In this document: positions 12,300 through 23,589 of the stretch, in pieces
Position numbering within the stretch: position 1 is the first letter of the stretch
Layout of the letters: each line of letters begins with the position of its first letter
NCBI RefSeq assembly: GCF_964340395.1
Contig: NC_135556.1
Coordinates: 11,982,910 to 12,046,909 of the forward strand
Origin: Glandiceps talaboti
Lineage: Eukaryota > Hemichordata > Enteropneusta > Spengelidae
Reading direction: 5' to 3'
Length of the DNA: 64,000 nucleotides
Program-made: the position numbers and the translations under genes
Notes under the pieces: generated by a model
The model's input: the letters and a program-made list of their open reading frames with translations, nothing else
Told to the model about the DNA's origin: nothing
Database searches by the model: none

Positions 12300-13470
12300 C
12301 ATTTCCTTGAAATAAGTCCATACATTTATACAATTTGTATCGACAATTGTGAAAGTTTTTTTTAGGAAAAAGGTGCCTTTTAACCTTCACATTTTCAAGA
12401 TTACAAGTTTTGTTCGTAAGGAATGCGTCAGGTAAAATGAATCATTCTATTGGTTATCAGCTATTACAACAAAGTTTAAGAAAGGTGAAGACAAGTTCTA
12501 ATCAACATACGTTGCACTACCGTCGTATTCTTTTGTACTCCCACGTTTTCCAAGAAAGGTTAAAAAGAATACATTAAACAGAAATGTGAGAATGCATTAA
12601 AAGGAAAGAAATTTACAAGATGTATGTCGATTACGCACAAAACAATCATTTCAAAGATATCAAATGTTGATATATTGCCGACAAAAATATTGATTTCACT
12701 TTTTTCAAAGTAGCCAGGTCTGTAAAATCCTGAGGGAGTTTCAGTTTTGACTCACATTACATGATGGTGTGATATATCGTAACTTTCATCTCTCGTTTAA
12801 TTGCGTCACTTTATGCGAGATATCGGTTGCTTAGTGACGTAAAGACTCTTCTGCATACTAACTACCAAACTCTCGTTCCAAGTTCTACTGCACTGAGGAA
12901 CATTGCGTTAAAGTAGAGACGTCGTCGTGTACTAATTGGAGAATGAAATCATATCAAAATGGTAACAAGGATAGCAATAACCCTGAAGGCCCTCTTTTCC
13001 TGCCCCGGGCGGCTTTTAAGGAACTACTCGGTTGCCATTCGTTCGGCTGATGAGTCCTAATGATACTTTAAAATTGACATGAGTTGAGTAGCTGTACAGG
13101 ACCTTTACGTTCATACAGGTCCAATTAATGTCTCTTCGCTGTATATTTCCCAGAGGCATTTCGTCACCACTGGATTATATAATAAGTGAAATGTAACAGA
13201 TATAGGAAAGGCTTTTTGTTCTATCGAACTTTCATTCTAACATGTTCACCGTAGTTATTGACTTCTGTTTTAGCTTGATGCGTGTCATTGTGTTCAGTTG
13301 TTTACATCATCTTCAGTTATAAGTCATACAGTCACGTGATTTCCAGATTCTTTGTTTAGTTTCAAACATTTATATTTCGCCATGGCATAGAATACAAGCA
13401 GTATTTCTTTGCACTATTTGTTAGATTAAACGTGATCATAATGTTTTGGTGATGCTGGAGGGGGGGGAGT
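12300..13470. other. No gene recognised
   Basis: Unique DNA with a short GC-richer patch near 12985-13020 (CCCCGGGCGGC). A hammerhead-like word CTGATGAGTCC at 13047 has no matching GAAA half and was rejected. Confidence 0.4.
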
Positions 13471-13476
13471 TTTTTG

Positions 13477-13487
13477 TGATGATGATG

Positions 13488-13519
<32 letters not shown>

Positions 13520-13648
13520 GGTGATGATGGTGATGATGATGATAGTGATGATGGTGGTGGTGGTGGTGGTGGTGGTGGTAATGATGATGGTAGGGTTGAT
13601 GGTAGTGGTGGTGGTGGTGGTGGTGGTGGTGGTGGTGGTGGTGGTGAT
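13477..13648. repeat. (GAT)n/(GGT)n microsatellite
   Basis: GAT units grade into GGT units twice over, giving a 170-bp purine-biased tract. The polymethionine, polyvaline, polyproline and polythreonine frames on both strands are artefacts of the repeat. Confidence 0.95.
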
Positions 13649-13649
13649 G

Positions 13650-14225
13650 CTACTGCTGTTGCTGCGCATGCTGAAGAGTCAAGTCGACCTTTTCTAAATG
13701 AACTTTCGATTGTTAGGTCGATGCATTCGATGTAGAAAGTCCCACAAGACAGTGACTGGCAGTGAAACATTACTATCCAAACTATCTTCTTGACAACTAC
13801 CACACAACTCTTATTAGCCAGATGTTAATAACCACACAGGAATGAACACACCGGAATCAGGAAGAGAATCAAGCTGAAGTGACGTCATCACATCAATTAC
13901 GACTATTTGAAACAACTTATCGGAAAGGAACCGGAACCCGAGCAATGAACCTAGGCAATTACTACTGTATTGTAAACCTTCACAGACATCAAATTATTAG
14001 TTACCATTTACAGATATATGTATAATATGTGTTTCTACATCATCAACAACAAACATGTAGTCTTTTACATCGATTGCACTGTCCACTGCATATGAATTGG
14101 AGAAAAATATTTTCCCATGACGAGCGAAATCTTTCCTTTGTATTATGAACTACTTTTGCTATCGAACCAGTAAGTATAATGAAATGGAATATATTTCAAA
14201 GATGTTTTCTGTGAATATGGTGCCT
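13650..14225. other. No feature recognised
   Basis: Unique DNA without a supported feature. Confidence 0.4.
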
Positions 14226-14455
14226 TGTAAGCAAAAAAAAGAGGAAACGGTATAGACTCAAGAACGATTTCTATGTTTAGAATTTGTGAGATACGCAAAC
14301 ATTTGCACAGAAGATAAAATTGTGTTGATATTTTTGCCGTTGTAAGTAAAAGAAAAAGACTTGGTATAGTCTCATGAACGATTTCTATGTTTAGAATTTG
14401 TGAGATACGCAAACATTTGCACGGAAGATAAAATTGTGTTCATATTTTTTTCACC
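14226..14455. repeat. Tandem duplication, unit about 114 bp, two copies
   Basis: Unit one runs from GTAAGCAAAAAAAAGAGG and unit two from GTAAGTAAAAGAAAAAG. Both contain GATTTCTATGTTTAGAATTT, GTGAGATACGCAAACATTTG and AAGATAAAATTGTGTT, spaced exactly 114 bp apart (14266 and 14380). Identity in the central 80 bp is very high, and the edges differ by small indels. Confidence 0.9.
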
Positions 14456-14459
14456 GTTG

Positions 14460-16180
14460 AAGAGGTTTTGTGGTGAAGGGGTTGATACTAGCTACAAACT
14501 AAAAGATGTAGTCTTACTCTCAATTGTCCCTAGATATATGCTTACCATGTTCAATTCAAAATGCGAAATGAAGAAATTATGGAATAAAACACAAATTAGG
14601 GTCACCATTATAATGAAAAAAAGTTAGATTCATTCAAGATGAATTAACTTAAAATGATTAATTCACAAGGGAAGGTAAATCGTCATTTTGTGCAAATGCA
14701 GTGTGTTCTGTTAGTCTTTTCTTAACAATTATTTGACGCGGTTAAATGATGAATCTGTACATTTCATGATTTGTTCCTTTCTATACTTAATTTATATTTG
14801 GTAATATGTCGGAAGGGGGGGGGGTCACGTCGCTAAATTAAGTTCTCAGATTGTTCTTGAAATTGGTGTGTGCTGTTCTATTTATTGATATTACTATGGT
14901 AATTACCAACAATGCAGTGCGATATAAATGGCGTCTGAACGTTATGTAACACAGGTAAAAACTGTAATAATAATTTGACTTTTGGAGTTGGTTTCAACCA
15001 AAACATTACCGTTAGCAAAAAGACATGGAATGGGAATGAATACGCTGTACACGAAATATACAGGATATCTATTGTAGCCAATCTGTGGGCATTCACATTC
15101 CGTTGCATCTATAGACGTTCCATAGACGGTTGAAAAAACACACCTTCGGTTTCATACACGTGTATTATGAGTTTTATATACAAGCATTTTAATGCATCTT
15201 TCCCAAAAGTACCCGAAATAAACAACACAAATGATTACTTTTCCATCAAATACGGCACAATATAGGAATAATATGCGAGCCAAGCTCATTCTATTAAACG
15301 AAATACATGTATCTGGTTCAAGGACTCGACCCACGTGAATTCGAAAGAAGCAATTTTGTCAATTTCATTCACCATTTGATACATACACATACATAATGCT
15401 CATAGGGTTTAGGAATGATTGAAGAATTTAAAAATGAAGGAAATTAAAATAAAAAATACATTACGCCAACGAGTAGGTAAATAATGATGTATAATGACGT
15501 GTCCTTAATTCGGTCATCTTTTTAAAATTATCTGTATGTTTACAAAGCATGCTTATCAGTGAAAATATTAATTGCAGAGTGTCACAAAAATCTTTAAAAG
15601 GCTACATCCATCTTCTACACCCAAATGACGAAACGTCATTTTCACCTCTCTAAGATCAATTATGATAAAAACGTCATAAAGTTTATGAAAATGTGGTTTG
15701 ATTATCTCTTTAAAGGTCATCGCTTTAATCCGTATTGGTATAAATTATTACAGTCTATCCCCCAAGCCACAAGAAGATTATCCCCTATCAAGACGCTCAT
15801 TCCATTGCTAGCATAATAAGTGATAAGAGACTTGAAAACCACGTGGGACATCATTAAAATAAGCTATAGTTGCTAGTACAAACTGTGACTTGAATATGAA
15901 AACCAGAGTGCGAAAAAAGCAGGTTGCCCACAAAGTATATGACCCATTTTAATTTCTACTGTAGTGGATGTCCATCACCTGGTTCTCCATTAAGATATTG
16001 TTCCCTTCATTCGCTGATGAATTAAGTTTTATTTTTATTTAATGTACGTTAAGAAGTATGCCGAACAGCAGCGGTTTTTACACAACTATAATCTTAATTA
16101 CCGAAGTAAAGCATAATGCGCAATCATTTTGAAGTTCAGTTTTTCGTCTATGCATAGCAGGAACCTTGGTGATCGAAAAT
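14460..16180. other. No gene recognised
   Basis: AT-rich unique DNA with a run of about 11 G residues at 14815. No exon, RNA or repeat family seen. Confidence 0.4.
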
Positions 16181-16193
16181 TATTGTTTATACC

Positions 16194-16227
16194 ATAGACC
16201 CTCCACCAACGTTGGTGGAGGGTCTAT
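16194..16227. mobile_element. Micro-hairpin family 1, copy a (perfect 34-bp palindrome, exact 9-bp TSD)
   Basis: The 34 bp are a perfect inverted repeat of the 17-mer ATAGACCCTCCACCAAC. They are flanked by exact direct repeats GTTTATACC at 16185-16193 and 16228-16236, the pattern of a target-site duplication. The termini ATAGAC...GTCTAT are shared with copies near 43.7, 44.8, 47.5, 49.7 and 52.0 kb. A 9-bp duplication is usual for Mutator-like elements among others. An element consisting only of a hairpin is far below normal transposon size, so the mechanism is inferred. Confidence 0.85.
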
Positions 16228-16239
16228 GTTTATACCGAA

Positions 16240-17360
16240 CAAGGTATAAACCAACAAACGCTTTGTTAAAACTGATCACAGTACAGATTTCTTTAAAATA
16301 GCTACAACATGAAGAAATCCCTTCGTCTACTCATCCCCTGTCCTCTTTTGCGATAGGAAACTTGCAATTCAGACTGAGCATGCTCAGACGCAAAGGAGTA
16401 TGGGATTTTTTGTGATTATCGTAATACCTAATCTGGAGCTACAGATAAAATACACCTCCCACATTGCTCAGGGTGACTATGAATCGATCATTTGTGGTGA
16501 AAAACAATGTAACATTAATGTTTACAATACTGTTTGATAAGTATTTATTATCACATTTCCCATCATGCAACATTCAATATGGCGGGTTTGCAAGTTCCCT
16601 GTTGTGCTCCCCTAATACGTACAGCAACACTATTCTTCTGTAGGTAATGCTAATTTCAATAGTTATTAGCTTTCAAATTTGGAAATGGTATGAAGAAATT
16701 ACACTAGATAATGCATATCGCAAATTTCTTTCGGCATTTATAGTGTGACAGAACTTTGATTTCCTTGACAAAACTGGAAACCAACCGATGAAAAGGAGCT
16801 CAGTCTCTTCGAAATACGTGGGTTAGAAATCATTGGTTCACTGATGCAGAATAGTAGCTCAATTCATTCAAACATCATAACGAGGCTACGTTTATCAAGA
16901 AGAGAATGATTGACACTTTAGAGAAACTTGCTTATGCCACAATCCATATTTATGATAGACTCATCACTTGTCGTCAATGCCCTAGACGTACAACGTCATT
17001 GTGACGTATATACTGATTAACATACACGTAGGACATGTAAAGACCTGTCCATCCAATCCTTGCAGGGACGTTTCCCTATCAGTGTAAAGCCGTAGAGGAT
17101 GAGCATTTTCCTCTCCGGTCCCAAACGTGATCTACAGGGTTAGTAGCAAGGGATTCTAGCGGTGAAAGTCATCCATCACACGTGTCATAACGCAAAGACG
17201 TGAGATCAATAACTAGCTGATAGTGGCTTCATTGATTTCAACTAATCGGTAATTTTGGGGGCTGTGAAATAGTTTTATAGCACATTGTGTCATTTCTGTT
17301 TATCCATTAATTCTTTTGTGTGAGATTATTAAAAAAAATACCGCTTAGCGGTAAAGCCAC
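16240..17360. other. No gene recognised
   Basis: Unique DNA. A GGTAAAGCC / GGTCCC-rich patch at 17040-17130 has no matching family that I recognise. Confidence 0.35.
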
Positions 17361-17369
17361 CAGACGGTC

Positions 17370-17418
17370 ACTCTGACAAAGCCTGTGGATCTGAACAGGC
17401 GAAACGTTAATCGTAAGT
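17370..17418 (+). ncRNA. Hammerhead-ribozyme-like motif, probably decayed
   Basis: The order of elements matches a type I hammerhead. A short stem I strand ACT is followed by CTGACAA (core CUGANGA with one substitution, G8 to A), an extra A, a 6-bp stem II (GCCTGT / ACAGGC, 8-nt loop), GAA, then a 3-bp stem III (ACG, loop TTAAT, CGT), A as the cleavage-site base, and AGT returning to stem I. Very short stem III is typical of hammerheads reported in Penelope-like and related retroelements. The changed G8, the extra base after the core and a 3-bp stem I suggest a relic rather than an active ribozyme. Confidence 0.4.
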
Positions 17419-17531
17419 AATTACTTGAACCATTGGTAGTGATACAAGAACGAATTATTGCTATAAAAATACAGGTGACCACCATCGTCTATAGCCGCGG
17501 TGCCGTTATAAATCCATGTCGGGGTAATAAT

Positions 17532-17580
17532 TGTAAAGCGCTTTGAACACAGTGTGTGAAAGTGCTATATAATAACTAAC
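17532..17580 (+). mobile_element. L2/CR1-like retroposon 3' tail
   Basis: TTGTAAAGCGCTTTGAACAC followed by GAAAGTGCTATATAATAAC is the characteristic 3' end shared by many L2/CR1-clade LINEs and the SINEs that borrow their tails. No tRNA- or 5S-like head is evident. The element may reach left to the hammerhead-like motif at 17370, but the join is not proven. Confidence 0.6.
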
Positions 17581-17589
17581 ATTACTGTC

Positions 17590-20500
17590 GTTACCATAGT
17601 GACTGCCAATATAAAAGTCTTAAGGAAGGATTATGTCAAAGTTAAAGTATTTTTTAAAATAGTGAGGGAATGGATGAGTGTACCGAGTACACTCCTGTTT
17701 TCTGTATCTGTAGATGTACAGACAAGGCAACGTTTATGTTGTTTGTCTGTGCGTCGTGCAATCGTGGGTGTAAAGGCACCTGGTGAGTTTGTTTTCATGT
17801 CAGTGTGAAAACCATTAACAGGACGTAATCTTTGCCATCTTGACTCGGGGTCTAGACGTTTTTCGACGTGAAACTCTTTACCAATCAAGCGGAAGTATTG
17901 TCATGGAAAATACATCCATGTATGTGTCTATGTGAAACGAACTAAAACTGGAAAACATAGCAAAACCATCAAACGAACATAGCAGCCCATTAAAAGTCAA
18001 ACAAGCGTGTCCCCGTGGATTTTTTATGAGCGGACACTATGAGAGTAAATGGTACTTGCTTCTTACTAGTAAATATACCTCGAACAACATTATTTCAGAG
18101 AGTTGTCGATTTCATGCACAGTTAAGTGATTTTAGTGCTGGATTCGTATGGCGGGAGATTAACGTTGCGATGGCAAAAGGAGATCTCTAACATCTAAATT
18201 ATGGCAGACTTTACTCTAGGATCATTTACACTTTAATGGCTATTACCTCGAATGTACAGTGATGACAAACCAATAAGATATTGGCAAGAGTATGAAAGTA
18301 GGACAAGACGGTGATAGCTAGATCCGCTCTACAAACAGAGGTGACAATCTCTTGGGTAACAGCAAAGATTGTTCAAGATAGTTTCTTGCGCTGCATGTTT
18401 TATGATAACAGATCTCAGAATGTTAAAAGAAATAGGAGAGGGCTGACCCATTTAAAAAAAAATCTTAACTCGACAATGCATTTCAAGATCAAGACTTCAG
18501 CATGATAATTTCGTATGTATATTTCACGATACCATATCATAACTAAACATTCCATTTGTTATTCACAGACCATTCAAGAGAGTTAACATGTCTTGTGTTT
18601 GTTTCAACTCGGCGAAAAGAAATGGGAGAGGGGTAATATATATTGATAAGTTATAATTCGACATTATGTTACAACATCTTAATCTATACAATTTGTATTC
18701 AAAGATTATTCAATGTATTTCTTGTGTTTCACGTTTCTAGATTCACGTTTTACGTCAGGTCTTTTTGACGGTCAAAATAGTCTGATTACTTGTATCGTTA
18801 CATGTGATATTCATTTTTTGGGGCTTCATCATGCACGCTGGCCGAGGAATGACCTTTTCAACTTTAGACCACCCCTCTACTATCTCACTGTTTGTATCTT
18901 GACTAAAAGTGGTTTTGTGTTGCATTGCTGTTGTTCTCTGGCCTTGGAGTCCGTAATACATTTTGATACTTTTATACGTCTAATAACAATTTCAACATCC
19001 ATATTCAAATAAGTTTATTCAAGATAGTTTCTTGCGTATGTTCCAAATGTCAGACTGTCATTCGAAACGCGAATACCTGGTTTTTGTGAAAAAAAACAAA
19101 ACAAAACACAGCTTGACATTAAGTTTTAACCTCCATTTTATAACGTACAAAAAATATTCACATTAAATGAGTGCCTCTAATACTAAGGATTACGAAAGTT
19201 TTGATGACTTAATCTGTAAACTGTTATTCCGCCATGTTTGCCTCCTTACACATAATTTACATTCGCAATGAACAAAGAAATTCCGTTGATTTATATGCTC
19301 ATCGATTCGTGAACCTTGTACCTCATATTCGGATACGATAATGACCGCAAGTGTTTCTAACACTCCCAAGAGTGTAAAAATATTCGATATCTAGACGGGA
19401 CTTATATGTTGCAATCTTGGAATATCACTTCGTCGATGGTTAAATCACTCTGTCAGGAACCTTAATATCGATCTAGAAAACAGAATCTGTAATTCGTTTT
19501 TACGGCAAATCAATATGTTAGCGTGTGAGTATACAATCAACACTATAAACATTTACTCGTCGGTAGGTAGCGTGCGCCAAAACATCCATAAACAACAAAA
19601 AGGAAACAAGAACTGAGATATATATGTAAATTTTGCTCACGGATGTGTACTAAGAATTGAATTCTAAGTCACCATACTATTCCAAGGTCCCGTAGAAATA
19701 CTGTCAAATTCCAAATTTCAGGTAAGTCCTGTTTATTTCTTTAATTACCAGTGATATTCAGGTTTTAAATTTTCCATGTTCATTTCACATAGCTTATGTT
19801 TTTCTGACAAATGCCGAAATATACCTGGAACGGCTACAGCAAGAACTCTTCAGATATAGTGTCATGTATTTTTTTCTCCTTTCTTAAACTTCACCATCAG
19901 ATATTCTTTACTGATCAAATTGTGCAAATATTACAATGTATCGATCCGTTCTCAAAAATAAAATATAGAATGGCTATCCGATTTAATTTCCTGACGTGAG
20001 CGAAACACGAACCAGATAAGCTGATTCTAAGTCCGTAAATGTATATATGTGTTTAGGGGCAGATTTTTTAATAGATATTGATAATAAGAATTATTTTGTA
20101 TGCCTGTAAAACGAAATATTTGTTGGAGGCTATACTTCTGCCTGGTTGCAAAATAAAGCCAGATTGACGTGTATGTGATGAGCGGTGTCATTCCTTTTAG
20201 GACCATTTCATGTAATGCTTACAGAATTATACATATAAATTCGGAAATGAAACACTTCTCAATAACTAGGGGCACTACTATAATATGATTTCCAAAAAGA
20301 TGTATGCTCGCAATTTCCTTTCCAGTATCAGGTGATTAATGGGGTTGGCGGGGATCTATTCAAAATATGACAAACACAGGCGGCCCTGACTAATTGCCCA
20401 TTTTGGAATCGATTAAAATGATATAATACATAGAATTCGTTCAGCGAGTTCTCACACTATATCATGTTTCAATAAGAATGAAGCAGATGTGTTTACCCCT

Positions 20501-20890
20501 ATAATTTCCAGACTTTGTTGCTTTGGAAACAAGAGTCAATTGAAATGATTAAAAAGCCAGACGTTCGTTCAATATCGAATTGTGTAAAAAAAAAAAAAAA
20601 AAGTCACATTTCATAAACGATCAATATACATGACAAGGGTCGGATGTATAGAGCGTCACGGTGTTTTTTTTGTTGCTCGGGGAACAAAATAAAATTCTTA
20701 ATTTTTTTTAAACACGCCATGCTAAGTCTCTTCATAAGGTGGAGGTTGTCAATCAATTTTAATATTTCAAAGTTGGCACTCTAGATTAGGTGAAAGAATT
20801 GAATGTCTCTCCTGATAATACAACCCGTGAAAAAACACCGGTGTATTTGCTTGCTTAATAAGACAAGTTTCATGCAATGACATGCACTGT
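17590..20890. other. No gene recognised; weak internal repeats at 18.3-19.05 kb
   Basis: The 19-mer TTCAAGATAGTTTCTTGCG occurs at 18372-18390 and 19018-19036. Between them are weaker similarities (AAAGAAATAGGAGAGGG near 18427 against AAAGAAATGGGAGAGGG near 18617). This suggests an old, diverged local duplication. A GTAAGT follows a T/C-rich AAATTTCAG at 19720, but no open frame leads into it. Confidence 0.35.
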
Positions 20891-20894
20891 ATGG

Positions 20895-21266
20895 CGTAAA
20901 AAACATTGTGTGGTTCCGATTATATTCAATTTTAAAATAGGTGGGGTAAGTAGATTTTTTATTTCATTTTTTAATTTTTTTTCATATGCGAGTGTCTAGT
21001 TCAGTTAGTTATGTTTTCTGTTGATTTCTATATGGTCTCTGCGTTATTGACTTCTTCTCGTCAGATGTACAACCACTACAGATTGGAAGAACAGTTTAAT
21101 ATTGTCTTTTTCAGTTGATTCTGTTTCGGCATCCACTATTTCTTGCGAGACTTCACAATTTTCTCAATTTTCTTCTTTTTTTTTCTCGAATATGTAAAAA
21201 CAAAGTTTTAGGGTCGGTGTGAAAAACTAGGTGGGGTCGGGTAACCGGAACCAAACAACTTTTTTA
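20895..21266 (-). mobile_element. TAGGCCTA MITE family, near full-length copy
   Basis: Left end GTAAAAAACATTGTGTGGTT and right end GGGTAACCGGAACCAAACAA mirror each other loosely. Internally it shares AAAACTAGGTGGGGTCGGGT, GACTTCACAATTTTCTC and AGATTGGAAGAACAGTTT (opposite strand) with the copies at 27.6, 44.3 and 47.8 kb. No open frame of note. The outermost TAGGCCTA is lost in this copy. About 370 bp; non-autonomous DNA element inferred from the inverted ends. Confidence 0.75.
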
Positions 21267-21269
21267 TGT

Positions 21270-23490
21270 GGCTTAATTAGAGTCGGTAATTTTTCCACCA
21301 CACGATCTAGGACCCCCATCCCATAACTCTGTTTACTGTACTGATAGAACGCTACGCATTTCAACGATCAACTGCGACTGCTATTTTCACATTATGACTT
21401 CCATAGACATAACCAACCTCATAAAGTGTTGCCTGAAAGTACGGCATCCAAGCATTGCAATATTTCGGCAGTATGTCATTTTCGCACAGTGACTGTAGTA
21501 TTGATAGGCGAATATTGGCAGACATTCTACGCCATATATACCACATCCTCTGTTGTGTTTGTATCAGTTGTATTGTTGTGGTTTTTTAACCTAATTGTTT
21601 CTTTGCGTGAAGTCTTTCCTTGGCCTCCCTTCATTTAAGCAAACGAACTGGTGTTTCTCTGTTTGTAATGCTAGTAAAATAATTCTAAATTTCATAACAA
21701 TACGATATTACAATAATCGTTGTGTTGGCGTAGAATAGATCATGATCATGATATGCCTGGATTTTAAAGTTTAAATTTTGGGCAAAATGACGACAGGTAG
21801 TCATAATAATATGCAAACGAAATTGGTCACGTGTTACGACTTGTCTATTCGCAATTATTGTTCATTTCATTCACTGAAATCGATTACACTTCATTACATT
21901 GTTACTTAGTTTTAAATGTAATTTACTTGGACTTTTTCATGTCGCCTAATAAAACGAATAATATTGTATCTTAGGTATCAAATGAAATACCCTCGTCCAA
22001 AGTACATATTTTGAATTTTGAGAAATCCATTTTTTAAAGTAATGTGATAGATTGTATTGGTATTTGCGAAGGTGTTGCGTACAATTCCTATATATGCAAA
22101 TAATGAGCATTCGTTTAGAAAACCATTGTTACTTAAGAACGATTAGAAGCTGTGAGACGTCATCCATATATACCGTAATATTTAATTTCCCCGTACTGAC
22201 GGAGTGAGCAATCAAAGTCGTTTCCTCATACATTATGCTGACATATCTGAAGTGACTCCTCGATCTAGTCGATGGAGTTCTTGACCCATCGTTGTCTGTT
22301 TAATCTTCGGAGTAGATTGACTGATCAATCTTAGTAATTCAACGCAACAAATATATATTGGTATCATATACCCCAGCGATTTTAATCTTTGACGTAACCT
22401 TTCCAAGGCAAACCAGTAATGCGTTCGATAGACTATCAGATATGGTATTTCATCGATATTGTGCTCAAAACTGCGACACAAAGGTCTGCTTGAAAGGGAA
22501 CATTGGGTCTCGGTAGCAATGATCGCTGAAATTCCAATACTAATTTAACATTTAGTTTATACATATATACCTGTATGGGGAAATCTTAAGCAGGATTGTA
22601 CTCATGTTCTACAGATAGAGGGAGGTCAATAGAACAGAATCATTTGCCTAATAGGAATTGTAGTAATTTGCAACCTCAGACAGAACTTCGGTAACGTTGC
22701 CTGAATCTAAAAAAAATCTCCCGACACCTTAATGGTAATTAGATGAATGAGAACAAAGACTAAATGCCGCAGATCTTCAGTCAATAAACGTGACTTGACT
22801 TAAAATTAGAATATATAACAATATAACGATGATAATTTTACGTACACTACACCCTGTCCAACAAAGTACGTCATTGATGCGCTAATCGCAGACATTATAT
22901 ATAAATTCGGCAGACAACGGTGTCATCGTCCGCAAGGAAGTCTGCTGTGGGAACGCACACCGACGTATAGCAACTATTTATTTCGTTGAAATGTCCACTC
23001 AGTTGTCAGGCCCGTTGTCGACATGGCATTGTTTTCATTGAGGTGTAAATAGGAAATACATGTCATGTAGTTGTGATATAGTGTTAGAATACACCGATGT
23101 TATGATAAAATAGAAATGATAGACTTTATAGTGAATGAAATTCACATATGAACAAACAGAGAGACAGACAGGGTTATGACGTATTGCAATTGGGGAAAGC
23201 TGTATAAACAAACAAATGACACCTTCGAAATCAGTCAGACATGACTTTTTTTTCAAATATCCATACACAAATGAACATTAATCAATCGATTGGAATTGTT
23301 AACCTTATTCGTCGACAGATAAATAAACACCGTCAGAATAAAACAAACCTTGGTCTATTAACTTAAAACAGCGGCCAGGCTTTTCCCATTGTCTCAATGC
23401 ATTGTTTAGATCTAGAGACCATTTCTAAGGTGAATGTATCAACAACCTTGAGACGCTTTAGTAGAGGAAATGATTGGAGATAAGATGCCA
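21270..23490. other. No gene recognised; possible TATA-type promoter near 22.9 kb
   Basis: ACATTATATATAAATTCGGC at about 22893-22912 resembles a TATA box about 30 bp ahead of a GC-balanced patch (CGTCCGCAAGGAAGTCTGCTG). No exon signal follows that I can support. Confidence 0.25.
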
Positions 23491-23495
23491 CCTTG

Positions 23496-23503
23496 AGTGT
23501 GTA

Positions 23504-23581
<78 letters not shown>
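23496..23581. repeat. (GT)n microsatellite
   Basis: About 40 GT units, with one TTTG interruption near the left end. The polyhistidine-threonine frames on the minus strand come from it. Confidence 0.97.
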
Positions 23582-23582
<1 letters not shown>

Positions 23583-23589
23583 TTAAGCA

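Noticed and set aside
13047-13057. Hammerhead core word CTGATGAGTCC
   Set aside because: There is no GGAC-GAAA partner within reach, so no stem II or second core half.
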